Assembly: GCA_030037185.1 (NCBI GenBank)
Contig: JASHRR010000593.1
Span: 1-6,731, forward strand
Origin: Xanthobacteraceae bacterium
GTDB taxonomy: Bacteria; Pseudomonadota; Alphaproteobacteria; Rhizobiales; Xanthobacteraceae
Length of the DNA: 6,731 bases
Reading direction: 5' to 3'
In this document: one piece after another, positions 5,239 through 6,731 of the stretch
Layout: every line of letters begins with the position of its first letter
How positions within the stretch are numbered: position 1 is the first letter of the stretch
Notes under the pieces: model-generated
Database searches by the model: none
Told to the model about the DNA's origin: nothing
Seen by the model: the letters and a program-made list of their open reading frames with translations, nothing else
Position numbers and translations under genes: made by a program

Positions 5239-6731
5239 TCATTGTTTTGGGCCGGATGACGGAACAATCGACCGCCAGGCCCGACTGCCGTCGCCCGCCA
5301 GCAGCGCGTCGGCCGCCGCCGGGCCATCGCTGCCTGACGCATAATTGGGGAAATTCGCCTTCTCAGCCGCCCAGGTGTCGAGCACCGGCTGCACGACGCG
5401 CCAAGCGTGCTCCACCATATCGGCGCGGGTGAACCGTGTCTGATCGCCGATCATGACGTCGTGGAGCAGCGTCTCGTATCCGACGCTCGGCTCCCTGGGA
5501 AACCAGTCATCGTAGTGGAAGTCCATCCGTACGGCGGCAAGATCCATCGCTGGTCCAGGCCGCCGCGCCTCGAATTGCAGCGAGATGCACTGCCCCGGTG
5601 CGATCTCCAGCGTCAGCCAGTTGGGTGACAGCCTCTCAACCAGAGTGTCCCGGAACAGCGCGTAGGGCGCACGCTTGAAACTGATCGCGACCTCCGTCAT
5701 CCGCCGCGACAAGTGCTTGCCGGTACGCAGATAGAACGGCACCCCAGCCCAGCGCCAATTGTCGATCTCGAGTCGCATGGCGACATAAGTCTCGACGTTC
5801 GAGTTGGCCGCCACATCCGGCTCCTGCCGGTAGCCCTCCACAGGCCGACCGAGCACAGCGCCTGGCCCGTATTGGCCGCGTATCGCCCACTGCGGTGTGG
5901 CTGCGGGCATCGCCGCGAACACCTCGGCCTTCTGGGCGTGGATTGAGGCGGCATCGAAGGTGCTCGGTGGCTCCATCGCTACCAACGAAAGCAAAGTGAA
6001 AAGATGGTTCGGCACCATGTCGCGCAGGGCGCCAGTCCCCTCGTAGAACTTGCCGCGCTGCTCGACGCCTACCGTCTCGGCTGAGGTGATCTGCACGTGA
6101 TCAATCCGGTCGCGGTTCCAGACCGGTTCAAAGAGCCCGTTAGCGAAGCGGAGCGCCATCACGTTCTGCACGGTGTCCTTACCGACGAAGTGGTCGATCC
6201 GGTAAATTTGCCCCTCGTGCAGGGTGCGCAGAATGCGAGCATTGAGTTCGCGTGCCGACTCGAGATCGTGGCCGAACGGCTTTTCGACCACGACCCGACG
6301 CCAGAACGCGGCCTTGCCGCCCGGTTGAGGTCTCTCGACCAGCTTGCTCTCGCCCAGCTTGTCCACAACCGGGCCGAAGAACCGATCGGCGACGGCCAGA
6401 TAGAAAATGACGTTGCCCGCCGTCTGATGCTTTTGTGCCGCGTCATCGAGCTGCCTCGCCAGTCTGACATAGGTATCTGGATTGTTGATGTCGCCCTGGA
6501 TGTAGGACATCTTGCGGGCGAGTCGCTGCCATGCGGGGTCGTCGATCCGGTCCAAGCTGAACTCTGTCGCGACGTTGCCGACGAAGCCGCTCAGCGCCTG
6601 ATAGAGATGGTCGCGCCAGCTCTCCACGGTCGCTTGCCCCCGGTCAACGCCGATCAAAGCGAAATTCTCCGGCAGCAAGTTGGTGTGTGCCAGATTATAG
6701 AGCGCCGGGACTACCAGGCGTTTGGTCAGAT
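5239..6731 (-). CDS. zwf: Glucose-6-phosphate 1-dehydrogenase (partial, N-terminus off window)
   Basis: It oxidises glucose 6-phosphate to 6-phosphogluconolactone with NADP (or NAD) in the cytoplasm. The window holds 496 codons down to TGA at 5239. The frame is open to the right edge and begins inside the nucleotide-binding motif: the first residues LTKRLVVPALYNL match the G-x-x-GDLTKRKL-PALYNL block, so only about 10-20 residues are missing. A TTG about 17 codons in is not the true start. Counting from the first residue seen, EKPFG is at 149-153 and the signature RIDHFVGKDTVQN, with the substrate-binding and catalytic histidines and lysine, at 177-189 (around 6163-6201). GALRDMVPNHL, GVPFYLRTGKHL and the C-terminal GDQTRFTRADMVE block follow as expected. 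Total length fits the family. It heads the zwf-HAD-pgl group as far as can be seen; its promoter and any gene upstream lie outside. Confidence 0.96.
   Translation of the reverse strand, partial: LTKRLVVPALYNLAHTNLLPENFALIGVDRGQATVESWRDHLYQALSGFVGNVATEFSLDRIDDPAWQRLARKMSYIQGDINNPDTYVRLARQLDDAAQKHQTAGNVIFYLAVADRFFGPVVDKLGESKLVERPQPGGKAAFWRRVVVEKPFGHDLESARELNARILRTLHEGQIYRIDHFVGKDTVQNVMALRFANGLFEPVWNRDRIDHVQITSAETVGVEQRGKFYEGTGALRDMVPNHLFTLLSLVAMEPPSTFDAASIHAQKAEVFAAMPAATPQWAIRGQYGPGAVLGRPVEGYRQEPDVAANSNVETYVAMRLEIDNWRWAGVPFYLRTGKHLSRRMTEVAISFKRAPYALFRDTLVERLSPNWLTLEIAPGQCISLQFEARRPGPAMDLAAVRMDFHYDDWFPREPSVGYETLLHDVMIGDQTRFTRADMVEHAWRVVQPVLDTWAAEKANFPNYASGSDGPAAADALLAGDGSRAWRSIVPSSGPKQ

Noticed and set aside
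1..6731. CRISPR arrays, transposases, tRNA or rRNA genes, phage genes
   Set aside because: I saw no regularly spaced repeats, no transposase or integrase motifs, and no cloverleaf or rRNA-like segments.

Overview
The window reads as a chromosomal segment of an alphaproteobacterium, most likely of the Hyphomicrobiales (a Bradyrhizobium, Rhodopseudomonas or Afipia-like background). The basis is high GC, the style of the Zwf and Pgl proteins and the SbmA/YddA-type transporter. This is a judgement from remembered protein families, not from a search.

Layout. (1) 1-1721, minus strand: an ABC exporter-type protein with fused membrane and ATPase domains, intact in frame but cut at its C-terminus by the window edge. 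(2) 1722-2301: a non-coding divergent region. Its ABC-proximal part (1770-1860) is rich in nested and mutually exclusive inverted repeats; the rest has A-tracts and no convincing gene. (3) 2302-about 3470, plus strand: the decayed remains of two genes. A DUF4331 secreted-protein gene is broken by several frame changes and joined directly to the middle of a tetratricopeptide-like gene, as if an internal deletion removed the 3' part of one and the 5' part of the other. (4) 3473-6731, minus strand: a carbohydrate operon in the order zwf (N-terminus off the right edge), a Cof-type HAD phosphatase, then pgl.

The right-hand operon carries the first two steps of the oxidative pentose phosphate and Entner-Doudoroff routes: glucose 6-phosphate to 6-phosphogluconolactone (Zwf), then to 6-phosphogluconate (Pgl). 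A HAD phosphatase gene of unknown substrate lies between them and is tightly coupled to pgl (9 nt gap). The pseudogene region ends against the pgl stop codon in convergent orientation. The left-hand transporter has no visible functional link to the sugar genes.

I did not find a clear new defence or mobile system. The most interesting points are the deletion-fusion scar of the DUF4331/TPR locus, the alternative RNA folds in the presumed leader of the ABC gene, and the HAD enzyme embedded between zwf and pgl.
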